This document shows, piece after piece, positions 51,000-62,161 of a stretch of DNA of 64,000 nt (within the stretch, counting starts at the first letter, position 1; each line of letters starts with the position of its first letter). The position numbers and the translations under genes were made by a program. Where the stretch lies: NCBI RefSeq assembly GCF_030705305.1, contig NZ_JAUZEE010000008.1, positions 1-64,000 on the forward strand. The letters are read 5' to 3'. Under the pieces are notes generated by a model. The model searched no databases. It was not told the DNA's origin and was given only the letters and a program-made list of their open reading frames with translations. This DNA comes from Leptothrix discophora (GTDB taxonomy: Bacteria > Pseudomonadota > Gammaproteobacteria > Burkholderiales > Burkholderiaceae_C).

Positions 51000-52079
51000 G
51001 TGAGTGTTCTCGACATCCTTTTGGGTCGCAAGCATGCGTCGCTGATCGGACTGGACATCAGCTCTTCAGGCGTCAAGCTCGTTGAGCTGGGGCAGACCGC
51101 CTCCGGCGAATATGTGGTCGAACGTTTTGCCAGCGAATCGTTCGAGAAGGGCTGGATCACCGACGGCCAGATCGAGAAGTTCGACGAGGTCGCCGAGGCG
51201 GTCCGTCGCGTCGTTCTCAAGAGCGGCACCAAGACCAAGAACGTGGCGCTGGCGATGCCGCAGTCCTCGGTGATCACCAAGAAGATCATCCTTCCCGGCG
51301 GCTTGCGCGAGGAGGAGATGGAAATCCAGGTCGAGGCCGAGGCGAACCAGTACATCCCGTTCTCGCTCGACGAGGTCAGCCTCGACTTCTGCGTGATCGG
51401 CCCGAGCCCCGACCAGGTCGGTGACGTCGAGGTGCTCATCGCCGCCTCCCGCAAGGACCGCGTGCAGGACCGCCAGGGCCTGGCCGAGGCCGCCGGCCTC
51501 AAGCCGGTCGTGCTCGACATCGAGTCCAACGCCTCGCGCATGGCCATCGGCCGGGTCGTCGCGGCGCTGCCCAACGAAGGCCGCGACGCGCTGGTCGCGC
51601 TGTTCGAGATCGGCGCGGACACCACCAGCCTGAAGGTGCTGCGCGACGACGAGATCCTCTACGACCGCGACCAGGCCTTCGGCGGCGCCCAGCTCACGCA
51701 GCTGATCTCGCGCCAGTACGGCCTGTCGTTCGAGGAAGCCGAGACCAAGAAGCTCGCCGGCGACCTGCCCGAGGACTACGAGAGCTCGCTGCTCGCGCCC
51801 TTCGTCGACAGCCTCTCGCAGGAGATCGGCCGGGCGCTGCAGTACTTCTTCACCAGCACGCCGCACCACCGCGTCCACTACGTGATGCTGTCGGGCGGCA
51901 CCGCCACGCTGCCCGGTCTGAAGGACCGCGTCACCGAGCTGACCGGCTTCGCGTCGATGGTGGTCAATCCCTTCGAGGGCATGAAGCTCGGCGGCTCGGT
52001 GCGTGAATCCAAGTTGCGGCGCGAGTCGCCGGCCTACCTGACCGCATGCGGGCTGGCGATGCGGAGGTTCCTGCAATGA
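51000..52079 (+). CDS. pilM: type IV pilus assembly protein PilM
   Basis: Actin-like cytoplasmic protein of 359 residues that binds the PilN tail and links the pilus motor to the periplasmic alignment complex. Actin-fold phosphate loops are visible (IGLDISSSGVKLVELG near the N terminus, LFEIGADTTSLKVL, and LSGGTATLPGLKDRV). GTG 51000 (MSVLDILLGRK) is chosen because GGGGAAG precedes it and it matches the family; GTGs at 50973 and 50979 are alternatives. It overlaps pilN by four bases and opens the pilMNOPQ operon. Confidence 0.95.
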   Translation: MSVLDILLGRKHASLIGLDISSSGVKLVELGQTASGEYVVERFASESFEKGWITDGQIEKFDEVAEAVRRVVLKSGTKTKNVALAMPQSSVITKKIILPGGLREEEMEIQVEAEANQYIPFSLDEVSLDFCVIGPSPDQVGDVEVLIAASRKDRVQDRQGLAEAAGLKPVVLDIESNASRMAIGRVVAALPNEGRDALVALFEIGADTTSLKVLRDDEILYDRDQAFGGAQLTQLISRQYGLSFEEAETKKLAGDLPEDYESSLLAPFVDSLSQEIGRALQYFFTSTPHHRVHYVMLSGGTATLPGLKDRVTELTGFASMVVNPFEGMKLGGSVRESKLRRESPAYLTACGLAMRRFLQ

Positions 52080-52705
52080 TCCTCATCAACCTCCTGCCGC
52101 ACCGCGAGGAGCGGCGCCGTCGTCGCAAGCAGGCCTTCTATGCGGGCATGGTCGTGGCGGCGGTGTTCGGCCTGCTGCTGGCCGGCGTCTGGTACTTGGC
52201 GCTGGTCGAGATGATGCGGGTCCAGCAGTCACGCAACGAGTTCCTGCAGACCGAGATCAAGCGGCTCGAGGTCCAGATCAAGGACATCGCATCGCTGAAG
52301 ACCGAGATCGAGGCGCTGAAGGCGCGCCAGAAGGTCGTCGAGGACTTCCAGATCGACCGCAACATGCCCGTGCACCTGCTCAACGAGCTGGCCGCGCGCA
52401 CGCCCGAAGGCGTCTACCTGACCACGGTCCGGCAGGAAGGCCAGTCGGTCGCCGTCACCGGCATCGCGCAGACCAACGAGCGGGTGTCCGAATTCCTGCG
52501 CAACACCGCCTACAACTCGACCTGGCTGGAGCGTCCGGAGCTGGTCGAGATCAAGGCCGCCGCGCAGGCCGGCACGGTGCGCGACCCGAAGCGCCTGTTC
52601 GATTTCTCGGTGCGGCTGACCCTCAAGCGGCCGCAGGACCTGGAGACGGTGCCCCGTCCCGGCGAGTCCAGCCCGGCGCCGGCCCGTGCGGCCTCGGCGT
52701 CCTGA
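52076..52705 (+). CDS. pilN: type IV pilus assembly protein PilN
   Basis: Bitopic inner-membrane protein of 209 residues. The short cytoplasmic tail carries the PilM-binding motif INLLPHREERRRRRKQ, followed by one membrane segment (about 20-42), a coiled coil and a ferredoxin-like periplasmic domain that pairs with PilO. ATG 52076 overlaps the pilM stop by four bases. Confidence 0.96.
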   Translation: MILINLLPHREERRRRRKQAFYAGMVVAAVFGLLLAGVWYLALVEMMRVQQSRNEFLQTEIKRLEVQIKDIASLKTEIEALKARQKVVEDFQIDRNMPVHLLNELAARTPEGVYLTTVRQEGQSVAVTGIAQTNERVSEFLRNTAYNSTWLERPELVEIKAAAQAGTVRDPKRLFDFSVRLTLKRPQDLETVPRPGESSPAPARAASAS

Positions 52706-52718
52706 GGGAGACACAGAC

Positions 52719-53444
52719 ATGGCCACCTCGCGCCAGAACCTCAACTTCGACCTCGAGAGCACGCTCGCGCAGGTCCGCTCGCAGTTCCGCGGCCTCAACT
52801 TCAACGAACCGGGCCAGTGGCCGGCGCTGCCCAAGATCGTCGCGGGCGTCGTCGTGTCGCTGTTCGTGCTCGTGCTGGTCTGGTTCGCGATGCTTTCGGG
52901 CGTGATGGACGAGCTGTCCTCCGAGAGTGCCCGCGAGCAGCAGCTCAAGGACGAGTTCAAGGGCAAGCTGGCCCAGGCCATCAACCTCGACGAACTGCGC
53001 AAGCAGAAGCTGCAGGTCCAGGAATACGTCACCCAGCTGGAACGCCAGCTGCCGGGCAAGGCCGAGATGGACGCGCTGCTGTCGGACATCAACCAGGCGG
53101 GCCTCGGTCGCGGCCTGCAGTTCGAGCTGTTCCGGCCGGGCCAGGTCGTGGTCAAGGACTACTACGCCGAGCTGCCGATCGCGCTGCGCGTGACCGGCCG
53201 CTACCACGACATCGGCGCCTTCGCGGCCGACATCGCGAACCTGTCGCGCATCGTCACGCTGCACAACCTGAACATCATGACGCCGACGCAGCCGGGCACC
53301 ACGACCGCCTCCTCGCCCGGCGCCGGCAACAGCCAGCTGGCGATGGAGGCGACGGCGCGGACCTACCGCTACCTCGATCCGGCCGAGGTCGAGTCGCGCC
53401 GCAAGGCCGCCGCCGACGCCAAGAAGGCCGGGGGAGGCAAGTGA
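52719..53444 (+). CDS. pilO: type IV pilus assembly protein PilO
   Basis: Bitopic inner-membrane protein of 241 residues, partner of PilN. The longer N-terminal tail (LESTLAQVRSQFRGLN) precedes a membrane segment (IVAGVVVSLFVLVLVWFAML), a coiled coil and the periplasmic domain (PIALRVTGRYHDIGAFAADIANLSRI). ATG 52719 has GAGGGAG upstream. Its stop shares one base with the pilP start (TGATG). Confidence 0.96.
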   Translation: MATSRQNLNFDLESTLAQVRSQFRGLNFNEPGQWPALPKIVAGVVVSLFVLVLVWFAMLSGVMDELSSESAREQQLKDEFKGKLAQAINLDELRKQKLQVQEYVTQLERQLPGKAEMDALLSDINQAGLGRGLQFELFRPGQVVVKDYYAELPIALRVTGRYHDIGAFAADIANLSRIVTLHNLNIMTPTQPGTTTASSPGAGNSQLAMEATARTYRYLDPAEVESRRKAAADAKKAGGGK

Positions 53445-54025
53445 TGGCCGCACGCCTTCATGGCACCGCAGCGACCGGTCGCCGCACGGGTCTCGCCCTG
53501 CTGGTCGCGCTGGGCTGTTCATTGATGCTGAGTGCTTGCGGCGACGCGCACCAGGAACTGCAGGAATGGATGGACCAGCAGCGTCGCGAGGCCAAGCCGC
53601 GCGTGCCGCCACTGCTGCCGCCGCGCAAGTTCGATCCGCAGCCCTACATGGCCGTGCGCGACGTCGAGCCCTTCAGCAACCAGAAGCTGCAGGTCGCGCT
53701 CAAGCAGGAGACGCGTCAGCCGAACTCGCTGCTGGCGGCCGAGATGAACCGCCGGCGCGAGCCGCTGGAGGCCTATCCGCTGGACAACCTGTCGATGGTC
53801 GGCAGCGTGGTGCGCGGTGGCCGTCCCTATGCCTTGCTGCGGGCCGACAACCTGCTCTACCAGATCAAGGTGGGTGACTACATCGGCCAGAACTACGGCC
53901 GCATCACCCGCATCACCGAAACCGAGATCACCTTGCGTGAGATCGTGCAGGACGCGCTCGGCGAGTGGACCGAGCGCATGAGCACCCTCACGCTGCAGGA
54001 ACGCGCCCAGGAGAGAAGTCGATGA
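53444..54025 (+). CDS. pilP: type IV pilus assembly lipoprotein PilP
   Basis: Inner-membrane lipoprotein of 193 residues joining PilNO to the secretin PilQ. Lipobox LSAC with Cys at about 32, then an unstructured region with the PilNO-binding stretch, then the beta domain (NLSMVGSVVRGGRPYALLRADNLLYQIKVGDYIGQ-type, about 105-190). Its stop overlaps pilQ by four bases. Confidence 0.96.
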   Translation: MAARLHGTAATGRRTGLALLVALGCSLMLSACGDAHQELQEWMDQQRREAKPRVPPLLPPRKFDPQPYMAVRDVEPFSNQKLQVALKQETRQPNSLLAAEMNRRREPLEAYPLDNLSMVGSVVRGGRPYALLRADNLLYQIKVGDYIGQNYGRITRITETEITLREIVQDALGEWTERMSTLTLQERAQERSR

Positions 54026-56271
54026 GTACCGTCGCAACCCATACGCGGTCCAACGCGTGGCGTGCCCGCGGCCGGGCCCTGCTGACGGGGCTCGTCGCCA
54101 GCTTCGCGGCAGTGACCGCGCTCGGCCTGTCGGCCACGCCGGCACAGGCCCAGACCGTGATCCAGTCGATCACCAGCAGCCAGCAAGGTGGCAGCGAGAC
54201 GCTGCGCATCGAGCTGGACGAACCGCTGATCAATCCGCCCCGCGGCTTCGTGCTGCAGTCGCCGGCCCGCATTGCGCTGGACCTGCTGGGCGTCATCAAC
54301 GGCAGCACGGTGCGTGCCACGCAGGAGGTCAACCTCGGCAACCTGCGCTCGTATGCGCTGGCGCTGGCCGGCGACCGCACGCGGCTGGTGCTGAACCTGC
54401 GCCAGCCGACCCGCTACCGCACCGAACAGGTCGGCAAGACGCTGGTCGTGACGCTCGATCCGGTGCCGCTGGCGGCCAACCTGGCGTCGACCACCGCGGC
54501 CGCTCCGCTGGTGGCCACGTCGGCGCCCAAGGCCAACGAGCCGGTCCATTTCGCCGACAGCCAGAACAGCACGCCCGAGCGCATCCGCGACATCGACTTC
54601 CGCCGTGGCCGCGATGGGGCCGGCCGCGTCGTGGTCGACCTGCCGAGCAACCAGGTCGGCGTCGACATCCGCCAGCAAGGCCAGAACCTGGTCGTCGAGT
54701 TCCTGCGTTCGACCGTGCCGGACAGCCTGATCAAGCGCCTGGACGTGACCGACTTCGGCACCCCGGTGCAGGCCTACTCGGCCAGCCAGACCGGCGACCG
54801 CGTGCGCCTGGTGGTCGAGCCGCGCGGCAGCTGGGAGCACAGCGCCTACCAGACCGACAACCAGTTCGTGCTGGAGGTCCGGCCGCAGAAGCCCGATCCG
54901 CAGAAGCTCACCGCCGGTCCCGGCTTCAACGGCGACAAGCTCTCGCTGAACTTCCAGAGCATCGAGGTCCGATCGCTGCTGCAGGTCATCGCCGACTTCA
55001 CCAACTTCAACGTCGTGACCAGCGACACCGTGACCGGCAACGTCACGCTGCGCCTGAAGGACGTGCCCTGGGACCAGGCGCTGGACATCATCCTGCAGGC
55101 TAAGGGCCTGGGCGTGAAGAAGACCGGCAACGTGCTGTGGATCGCGCCCAAGGACGAGCTGGCGGCCAAGGAAAAGCAGGAGCTGGAGTCGCGCAAGCAG
55201 ATCGCTGACCTGGAGCCCTTGCGCACGCAGAGCTTCCAGCTCAACTACACCAAGTCCGAGGAAGTCTCCAAGGGCCTGACCGGGCAGCAGTCCGGTAGCT
55301 CGAGCGCGCAACAGGGCGGCGTCACGCGCATCCTGTCGCCGCGCGGCAGCGTGGTCTACGAGACCCGCACCAACCAGCTGTTCGTCACCGACATCCCGTC
55401 CAAGCTCGAGGAGGTCGGCCAGCTGATCGCCAAGATCGACGTGCCGGTGCGCCAGGTCATGATCGAGGCGCGCATCGTCGAGGCCGAGGACACCTTCGGC
55501 CGCACGCTGGGCGTCAAGCTCGGCGCGACCGACCTGCGCGGGGTCAACGGCGGCACGCCGGGCTGGGGCGGCAACACGCGGGTGGCGGTTGGCGGCAACT
55601 ATTCGTCCATCGGTGACACGACGCTGCAATCCGCGACGGGCACGCTCTACGCCAATTCGCAGTTCGTGAACCTGCCGGCCAACACGAGTTCGCTGGGCGG
55701 TGCCTCGGCGGCGACCTTCGCGCTGTCGCTGTTCGGCGCGGCGTCCAACCGCTTCCTGAACCTGGAGCTGTCGGCCCTGGAAGCCGAAGGCAAGGGCAAG
55801 CTGGTGTCCAGCCCGCGCGTCGTCACGGCCGACCAGGTCAAGGCGCTGATCGAGCAGGGCACCGAGCTGCCCTACCAGACCGGCGGCAACCAGAACACCG
55901 CGCCGTCGATCGCCTTCCGCAAGGCGACGCTGAAGCTGGGGGTCACGCCGCAGATCACGCCCGAGGGCAACATCATCATGGACGTGGACGTCAACAAGGA
56001 CAGCGTGGGCCAGCAGACCTCGGCCGGCTTCGCGATCAACACCAAGCACGTCAAGACGCAGGTGCTGGTCGAGAACGGCGGCACCGTGGTGATCGGCGGC
56101 ATCTTCGAGACCACCGAGACCGAGTCGGTCAACAAGGTCCCGCTGCTGGGCGACCTGCCCTACCTCGGCGCGCTGTTCCGCAACAAGACGCGGGTGGCCA
56201 ACAAGACCGAGCTGCTGGTGTTCCTGACGCCCAAGGTGATCACGGACCGGAATGCGGCGCTGACGCGCTGA
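54022..56271 (+). CDS. pilQ: type IV pilus secretin PilQ
   Basis: Outer-membrane secretin of 749 residues through which the pilus emerges. A signal peptide ends in PAQAQ (about 40), followed by two AMIN domains that bind peptidoglycan (about 45-140 and 185-290), an STN/N0 domain (LSLNFQSIEVRSLLQVIADFTNFN), N1 and the secretin barrel (VPLLGDLPYLGALFRNK). ATG 54022 has GGAGAGAAG upstream. It is the last pil gene; twitching, adhesion or competence would depend on pilin and motor genes elsewhere. Confidence 0.97.
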   Translation: MSTVATHTRSNAWRARGRALLTGLVASFAAVTALGLSATPAQAQTVIQSITSSQQGGSETLRIELDEPLINPPRGFVLQSPARIALDLLGVINGSTVRATQEVNLGNLRSYALALAGDRTRLVLNLRQPTRYRTEQVGKTLVVTLDPVPLAANLASTTAAAPLVATSAPKANEPVHFADSQNSTPERIRDIDFRRGRDGAGRVVVDLPSNQVGVDIRQQGQNLVVEFLRSTVPDSLIKRLDVTDFGTPVQAYSASQTGDRVRLVVEPRGSWEHSAYQTDNQFVLEVRPQKPDPQKLTAGPGFNGDKLSLNFQSIEVRSLLQVIADFTNFNVVTSDTVTGNVTLRLKDVPWDQALDIILQAKGLGVKKTGNVLWIAPKDELAAKEKQELESRKQIADLEPLRTQSFQLNYTKSEEVSKGLTGQQSGSSSAQQGGVTRILSPRGSVVYETRTNQLFVTDIPSKLEEVGQLIAKIDVPVRQVMIEARIVEAEDTFGRTLGVKLGATDLRGVNGGTPGWGGNTRVAVGGNYSSIGDTTLQSATGTLYANSQFVNLPANTSSLGGASAATFALSLFGAASNRFLNLELSALEAEGKGKLVSSPRVVTADQVKALIEQGTELPYQTGGNQNTAPSIAFRKATLKLGVTPQITPEGNIIMDVDVNKDSVGQQTSAGFAINTKHVKTQVLVENGGTVVIGGIFETTETESVNKVPLLGDLPYLGALFRNKTRVANKTELLVFLTPKVITDRNAALTR

Positions 56272-56317
56272 GTGGTCCGATCAAGGACAAGACAAGAATC
56301 TCAGGGGAGTCAATTCA

Positions 56318-58027
56318 ATGCGTTCGATGAAGCTGGTCCGGACGATGGCAGTCTGCTTGCTCGCCACCGTCCTTTCATCCTGCGGCGGCGGTGGTGGCAG
56401 TGATGCCGGTACGTCGCCGTTCGGAGGCAACACGACACCCGTTGCCGGCGACACGACCGGCGGCACGGTCGCACCGCTCACGGCGTCTGACTTGCTCGTC
56501 ACGCTCAGTTCGACCAGCCTGAGCAACTCGGGCGCATCAACCGTCGGCGTCACGGTCACCGCCGTCAATGCCAACCGTGTCGCGCTGGCCAACGTGCCGA
56601 TCACCGTCCGTGTCGACAACAACGCGGTGATCGCCCTGTCGGGAACGGCGACCGCGTCCAACGGCACGCTGACGGGTACGGTGGGAATCGGAACCGATCG
56701 GTCCAATCGCATCGTGACGGTCACGGCCATCAGCGGCGGCGTCAGCCGTTCCGCCTCGTTCAACGTGGTGGGCGCCCAGCTCAATGCCACCGTCCTCCAG
56801 GCCGTGCTGGCGCCGAGCGGTGCGGGTCAGATCGACTACCGGTTGCTGGATGTGAACAGCAACGCGATGGTCGGCCTGCCGATTTCCGTGTCTGCCGCAG
56901 GCTTGGCGACCGGCTCGGGCGTCACCGACAGCAATGGCGTCTACACCTACCGCTTCACGGCTCCTTCGACCGCCTCCACGCTGAACATCTCAGCCGTCGC
57001 CGGTGGGGTGTCGCGGACCGACACGGTCATCGTCCAGGCGGGCAGCGGAAGCATTCCCGCGGTCACGGCGACCATCGCGTCGGCGACGGTCACGTCCAAT
57101 CCGAGCGTCGTGTCAGTGAACAGCAGCACGTCGAACAATCGGTCCGAGGTGCGTGCCTTGTTCCTCGGCTCGGCAAACTCCCGCATTCCCAACGTTCGCG
57201 TTCGCTTCGACCTCAACAATGATCCCAATTCGATCGGTGGCACCTTGTCGACCGGCAACAACGTCGTCTATTCGGATGCCAATGGCGTCGCTTCGACGGC
57301 CTACATCCCGGGTCCCGTGAGCAGCCCGACCAACGGCGTGACCGTGCGTGCTTGCTACTACGAGACGGACGCCGATGCGACTGCGGGTGCTTGTCTGAAG
57401 TCGGCCCTGACGACGCTGACGGTGATCTCCGAGCCGCTCTCCGTGTCGATCGGCACCGACAACACGATCTCGGAAGGCGCGGGTGGCCTGACCTTCGTGA
57501 AGCGTTTCGTCGTGCTGGTGGTCGACTCGGCAGGCCAGGCCAAGGCCAACGTGCGCATCACGCCGTCCGTGGATCTGCTGTCCTACGTGAAGGGCATCTA
57601 CGGTCGAGGGACCAAGTGGACGACCGACCAGGCCTCGGGGGGCTATCGGTCGGCGAACTGCATCAACGAGGACGGCAACCGGAACTCGGTGCTCGAGACC
57701 GGCGAGGACATCAACGGCAACGGCCAGCTGGACCCGCGCAAGTCCGATGTCGCGATCAGCATGATCGGCACCGGCGAAACCGACGCCAGCGGCGTGGCGA
57801 CGCTGCAGATCCAGTACCCGAAGAACGTCGCGACCTGGGTCAACTACCGCATCCTCGTGTCGGCCGCAGGCATTGCCGGCACCGAAGGACGGGCAGAGTG
57901 GGTCGACACGCTGGGTGCGGCGGCATCCGAGTTCGACAACGCGACGTCTCCGTCGTTCGCGGTCAGCCCTTACGGCGTCGGTGACCCGAGCCGGATCGGA
58001 GCGACGGAGTGCACGTTCCCCGACTGA
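56318..58027 (+). CDS. Ig-like repeat surface lipoprotein with a calcium-type loop
   Basis: A 569-residue secreted lipoprotein. The lipobox LSSC ends at C22 and is followed by five glycines and a Thr/Gly-rich linker. Several bacterial Ig-like (Big-type) domains follow (VTAVNANRVALANVPITV; AVLAPSGAGQIDYRLLDVNSN; VSVNSSTSNNRSEVRALF), each about 90-110 residues. Near 448-477 is a dockerin/EF-hand-like loop, INEDGNRNSV and EDINGNGQLDP, likely to bind calcium. It sits between pilQ and aroK, genes that are usually adjacent. It could be a pilus-associated or adhesin-like surface protein; this is inference from position and fold. Confidence 0.8.
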   Translation: MRSMKLVRTMAVCLLATVLSSCGGGGGSDAGTSPFGGNTTPVAGDTTGGTVAPLTASDLLVTLSSTSLSNSGASTVGVTVTAVNANRVALANVPITVRVDNNAVIALSGTATASNGTLTGTVGIGTDRSNRIVTVTAISGGVSRSASFNVVGAQLNATVLQAVLAPSGAGQIDYRLLDVNSNAMVGLPISVSAAGLATGSGVTDSNGVYTYRFTAPSTASTLNISAVAGGVSRTDTVIVQAGSGSIPAVTATIASATVTSNPSVVSVNSSTSNNRSEVRALFLGSANSRIPNVRVRFDLNNDPNSIGGTLSTGNNVVYSDANGVASTAYIPGPVSSPTNGVTVRACYYETDADATAGACLKSALTTLTVISEPLSVSIGTDNTISEGAGGLTFVKRFVVLVVDSAGQAKANVRITPSVDLLSYVKGIYGRGTKWTTDQASGGYRSANCINEDGNRNSVLETGEDINGNGQLDPRKSDVAISMIGTGETDASGVATLQIQYPKNVATWVNYRILVSAAGIAGTEGRAEWVDTLGAAASEFDNATSPSFAVSPYGVGDPSRIGATECTFPD

Positions 58028-58126
58028 GTGACGGGTGACGGACGGACGGTGGTGGATGCGGTCCATTGCCGGGCTTGGTGAACGTCAGGCGACAATCGCC
58101 GGGATCACCAAACGGCAAGAAGCAGA

Positions 58127-58744
58127 TTGACTCCACTCACGTCAGATACCGCTGCGACGGGTGAACCAGCGGCTCTCCAGCGCTCCCTCAGCCTCGTCGC
58201 CATGCCCGGTGCCGGCAAGTCGACGGCTGGTCGGCATCTGGCGCATGCGCTGGGGGTGGCCTTCGTCGATGCCGATCATGTGATCGAGCAGCGGCTGGGC
58301 TGCTCGATCCGTTCGTTCTTCGAGCGCGAGGGCGAGGCCGCGTTCCGGGACATCGAGCAGCAGGTCATTGCCGACATCGTCGCGCAGCCGCCGCAGGTCA
58401 TCGCCACCGGCGGCGGGGCGGTGCTGCGGGAGGCCAACCGCCAGTCGCTGCGCGAAGGCAGCACCGTGGTCTACCTGCGGGCCTCGCCCGAGGAACTGTT
58501 CCGCCGGCTGCGCCACGACACCCAGCGGCCGCTCCTGCAGGTGGCCGATCCGCTGCGCAAGCTGCGCGAGCTGTTCCGGGATCGCGATCCGCTCTACCGC
58601 GAGACGGCGCACTTCATCATCGAGACCGGCCGCCCGTCGGTCGCCACGCTGATCAACATGGTGCTGATGCAGCTGGAGCTGGCCGGACTGGTCGATCCGC
58701 AGCGCGTGCCGTCCAGCGTCCTGCCCCGAGCTCCCCGAACATGA
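58127..58744 (+). CDS. aroK: shikimate kinase
   Basis: Phosphorylates shikimate at the 3-hydroxyl with ATP, fifth step of the aromatic pathway. The 205-residue protein has Walker A MPGAGKST (26-33), the shikimate-binding D and R of FVDADHVIE and [14 protein letters not shown], and GGGAV. It starts with TTG 58127; no better start is available before the Walker loop. The stop overlaps aroB by four bases. Confidence 0.94.
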   Translation: MTPLTSDTAATGEPAALQRSLSLVAMPGAGKSTAGRHLAHALGVAFVDADHVIEQRLGCSIRSFFEREGEAAFRDIEQQVIADIVAQPPQVIATGGGAVLREANRQSLREGSTVVYLRASPEELFRRLRHDTQRPLLQVADPLRKLRELFRDRDPLYRETAHFIIETGRPSVATLINMVLMQLELAGLVDPQRVPSSVLPRAPRT

Positions 58745-59853
58745 CGTCCGCCTCCACACCTGTTGCCATCCCCGTCGCCACCGTGCGCGTCGCGCTCGAC
58801 GAGCGCAGCTATGACATCCTGATCGGCGCCGGCCTGCTCGGCGCGCCGGCCACCTGGCAGGGCCTGCCGGCGGCCAGCACCGCGGTCATCGTCACCAACA
58901 CCACCGTCGCGCCGCTGTACGCGGAAACGGTCCGGCGCGGCCTGTCGGCCCACTACCGGCGCGTGCTGACGGTCGAGCTGCCGGACGGCGAGGCGCACAA
59001 GGACTGGCAGACGCTCAACCTGATCTTCGACGCGCTGCTCGGCGCTCCGTGCGACCGCAAGACCGTGCTGGTCGCGCTCGGCGGCGGCGTGGTCGGCGAC
59101 ATGACCGGCTTCGCGGCGGCCTGCTACATGCGCGGCGTGCCCTTCGTGCAGGTGCCGACGACGCTGCTGGCGCAGGTCGATTCATCGGTCGGTGGCAAGA
59201 CCGCCGTCAACCACCCGCTGGGCAAGAACATGATCGGCGCGTTCTACCAGCCGGTGCGGGTGGTCTGCGACCTCGACACGCTGGACACGCTGCCGCCGCG
59301 CGAGCTGTCGGCCGGCCTGGCCGAGGTCATCAAGTACGGCCCGATCGCCGACGCCGCCTTCCTCGACTGGATCGAGGCCGAGCTGCCCGCGCTGATGGCG
59401 CGCGACAAGGCCGCGCTGGCCCGCGCCGTGGCGCGTTCCTGCGAGATCAAGGCCGAGGTGGTCGGCGGCGACGAGCGCGAAAGCGGCAACCGCGCCATCC
59501 TCAACTTCGGCCACACCTTCGGTCACGCGATCGAGGCCGGCATGGGCTACGGCGCGTGGCTGCACGGCGAGGCGGTCGGCTGCGGCATGGTCATGGCCGC
59601 CGACCTGTCGGTCCGGCTGGGCCTGATGCCGGCGGACTTCGTCGTGCGCATGCGCCGCATCTGCGAACGGGCCGGCCTGCCGGTGCGCGCGCCCGACCTG
59701 GGCGCCGAGCGCTACCTGGCGCTGATGCAGATCGACAAGAAGGCCGAGGCCGGCGAGATCCGCTTCGTCGTCATCGACCGCATGGGCCACGCGCGCATGC
59801 AGGGCGCGCCCGAGCCGATGGTGCGCGAGGTCCTCGCGGCGGCCTGTGCCTGA
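58741..59853 (+). CDS. aroB: 3-dehydroquinate synthase
   Basis: NAD- and zinc-dependent enzyme closing DAHP into 3-dehydroquinate, second step of the aromatic pathway. The 370-residue protein has the NAD-binding [30 protein letters not shown] and the metal ligands in LAEVIKYG (Glu) and [10 protein letters not shown] (His), plus LHGEAV (His). It is coupled to aroK upstream and overlaps dgt by 8 bases downstream. Confidence 0.97.
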   Translation: MTSASTPVAIPVATVRVALDERSYDILIGAGLLGAPATWQGLPAASTAVIVTNTTVAPLYAETVRRGLSAHYRRVLTVELPDGEAHKDWQTLNLIFDALLGAPCDRKTVLVALGGGVVGDMTGFAAACYMRGVPFVQVPTTLLAQVDSSVGGKTAVNHPLGKNMIGAFYQPVRVVCDLDTLDTLPPRELSAGLAEVIKYGPIADAAFLDWIEAELPALMARDKAALARAVARSCEIKAEVVGGDERESGNRAILNFGHTFGHAIEAGMGYGAWLHGEAVGCGMVMAADLSVRLGLMPADFVVRMRRICERAGLPVRAPDLGAERYLALMQIDKKAEAGEIRFVVIDRMGHARMQGAPEPMVREVLAAACA

Positions 59854-61045
59854 GTCGCCGCGCCGGTCCGACCGGACGGGTTCGACCGGCCCCGGCCGGC
59901 GCCTGTCGCCGTGGGCCAGCGACCCGCGCCACAGCCGCGGCCGACGCCATGCCGAGCCACCTGCGCCGACCCGCAACGCCTTCCAGCGCGACCGCGACCG
60001 CATCGTCCACAGCACCGCGTTCCGGCGCCTGGTCTACAAGACCCAGGTCTTCCTGAACCACGAGGGCGACCTGTTCCGGACCCGGCTGACGCACACGCTG
60101 GAGGTGGCTCAGCTGGGCCGCTCGATCGCCCGTTCGCTGGGCCTGCACGAGGACCTGGTCGAGGCCGTCGCGCTGGCGCATGACCTCGGCCACACGCCCT
60201 TCGGCCATGCCGGCCAGGACGCGCTGCATGCCTGCATGGGTCCGCACGGCGGCTTCGAGCACAACCTGCAGAGCCTGCGCGTGGTCGACGTGCTCGAGCA
60301 GCGCTACCCCGACTTCAACGGCCTGAACCTCAGCTTCGAGACCCGCGAAGGCATCCTCAAGCACTGCCCCTTGCGTGTCGCGCGCTGGATCGAGCGCCAC
60401 GAACCCGGCGGCATCGGCCGGCGCTTCATCGAGCGCAGCCAGCCCGGCCTGGAAGCGCAGCTGGCCAACCTCGCCGACGAGATCGCCTACAACGCGCACG
60501 ACGTCGATGACGGCGTGCGCTCCGGCCTGATCACGCTCGACCAGGTCTGCGCGCTGCCGCTGCTGGGCGAGCACCGCGAGGCGGCCTTGCGCGAGCACCC
60601 GTCGCTGCGGCAGGCCCGGCCGCGCCGGCTGTTGTTCGAGATCCTGCGGCGCATGCTGTCGGCCCAGGTCTACGACGTCATCGACGCGACCCGCGCCGCG
60701 CTGGCCGAACAGCGTCCGGCCGATGCCGATGCGGCCCGGGCCATGGCGCCGCTGGTGCGCTTCAGCCCTGCCATGCGCGCGGCCAGCACCGAGCTGAAGC
60801 GGCTGCTGTTCAAGGCGCTCTACCGCCACCCGGCGGTGATGGAGACGACGCAGACCGCGCAGCGCATCGTCGCCGAGCTGTTCGAGGTCTACGTCGACCG
60901 GCCGCAGGAGATGCCGGCCGACTTTGCCGGCTCGCCCCTGCGCGAGCGCGCGGTGGCCGACTACATCGCCGGCATGACCGACCGGTTCGCGATCCGCGAG
61001 CACGAACGGCTGACCGGCCAGCGGCTGTTCCGCGCGCCCGGTTGA
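59846..61045 (+). CDS. dgt: deoxyguanosinetriphosphate triphosphohydrolase-like protein
   Basis: HD-superfamily dNTP triphosphohydrolase, 399 residues, removing triphosphate from dGTP and other dNTPs and so limiting nucleotide pools. The metal ligands are seen in [10 protein letters not shown] (His), [15 protein letters not shown] (HD plus His) and [16 protein letters not shown] (Asp). The start is GTG 59846 inside the end of aroB; the first 40 residues are Arg/Pro-rich and may be dispensable. This aroK-aroB-dgt order is standard in betaproteobacteria. Confidence 0.94.
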   Translation: MPESPRRSDRTGSTGPGRRLSPWASDPRHSRGRRHAEPPAPTRNAFQRDRDRIVHSTAFRRLVYKTQVFLNHEGDLFRTRLTHTLEVAQLGRSIARSLGLHEDLVEAVALAHDLGHTPFGHAGQDALHACMGPHGGFEHNLQSLRVVDVLEQRYPDFNGLNLSFETREGILKHCPLRVARWIERHEPGGIGRRFIERSQPGLEAQLANLADEIAYNAHDVDDGVRSGLITLDQVCALPLLGEHREAALREHPSLRQARPRRLLFEILRRMLSAQVYDVIDATRAALAEQRPADADAARAMAPLVRFSPAMRAASTELKRLLFKALYRHPAVMETTQTAQRIVAELFEVYVDRPQEMPADFAGSPLRERAVADYIAGMTDRFAIREHERLTGQRLFRAPG

Positions 61046-61075
61046 CGCGCACGCGCGGGCTCGCGGTCCTGCGGC

Positions 61076-61999
<924 letters not shown>

Positions 62000-62161
62000 G
62001 GGTGGAACTCTCCGTGGTCGGGTGTCAGGCACGATGCATGACCCGCTCCGATTCTGTCGCAGCGATCCCGATGATCAAGCCGGCAGCGACCGGACAATGT
62101 GCACTTGGCCGGCTTCAGCCGGCGTGCTGGCCCTCGCCCTTGCTCCCGCCCCCTTGCCACC

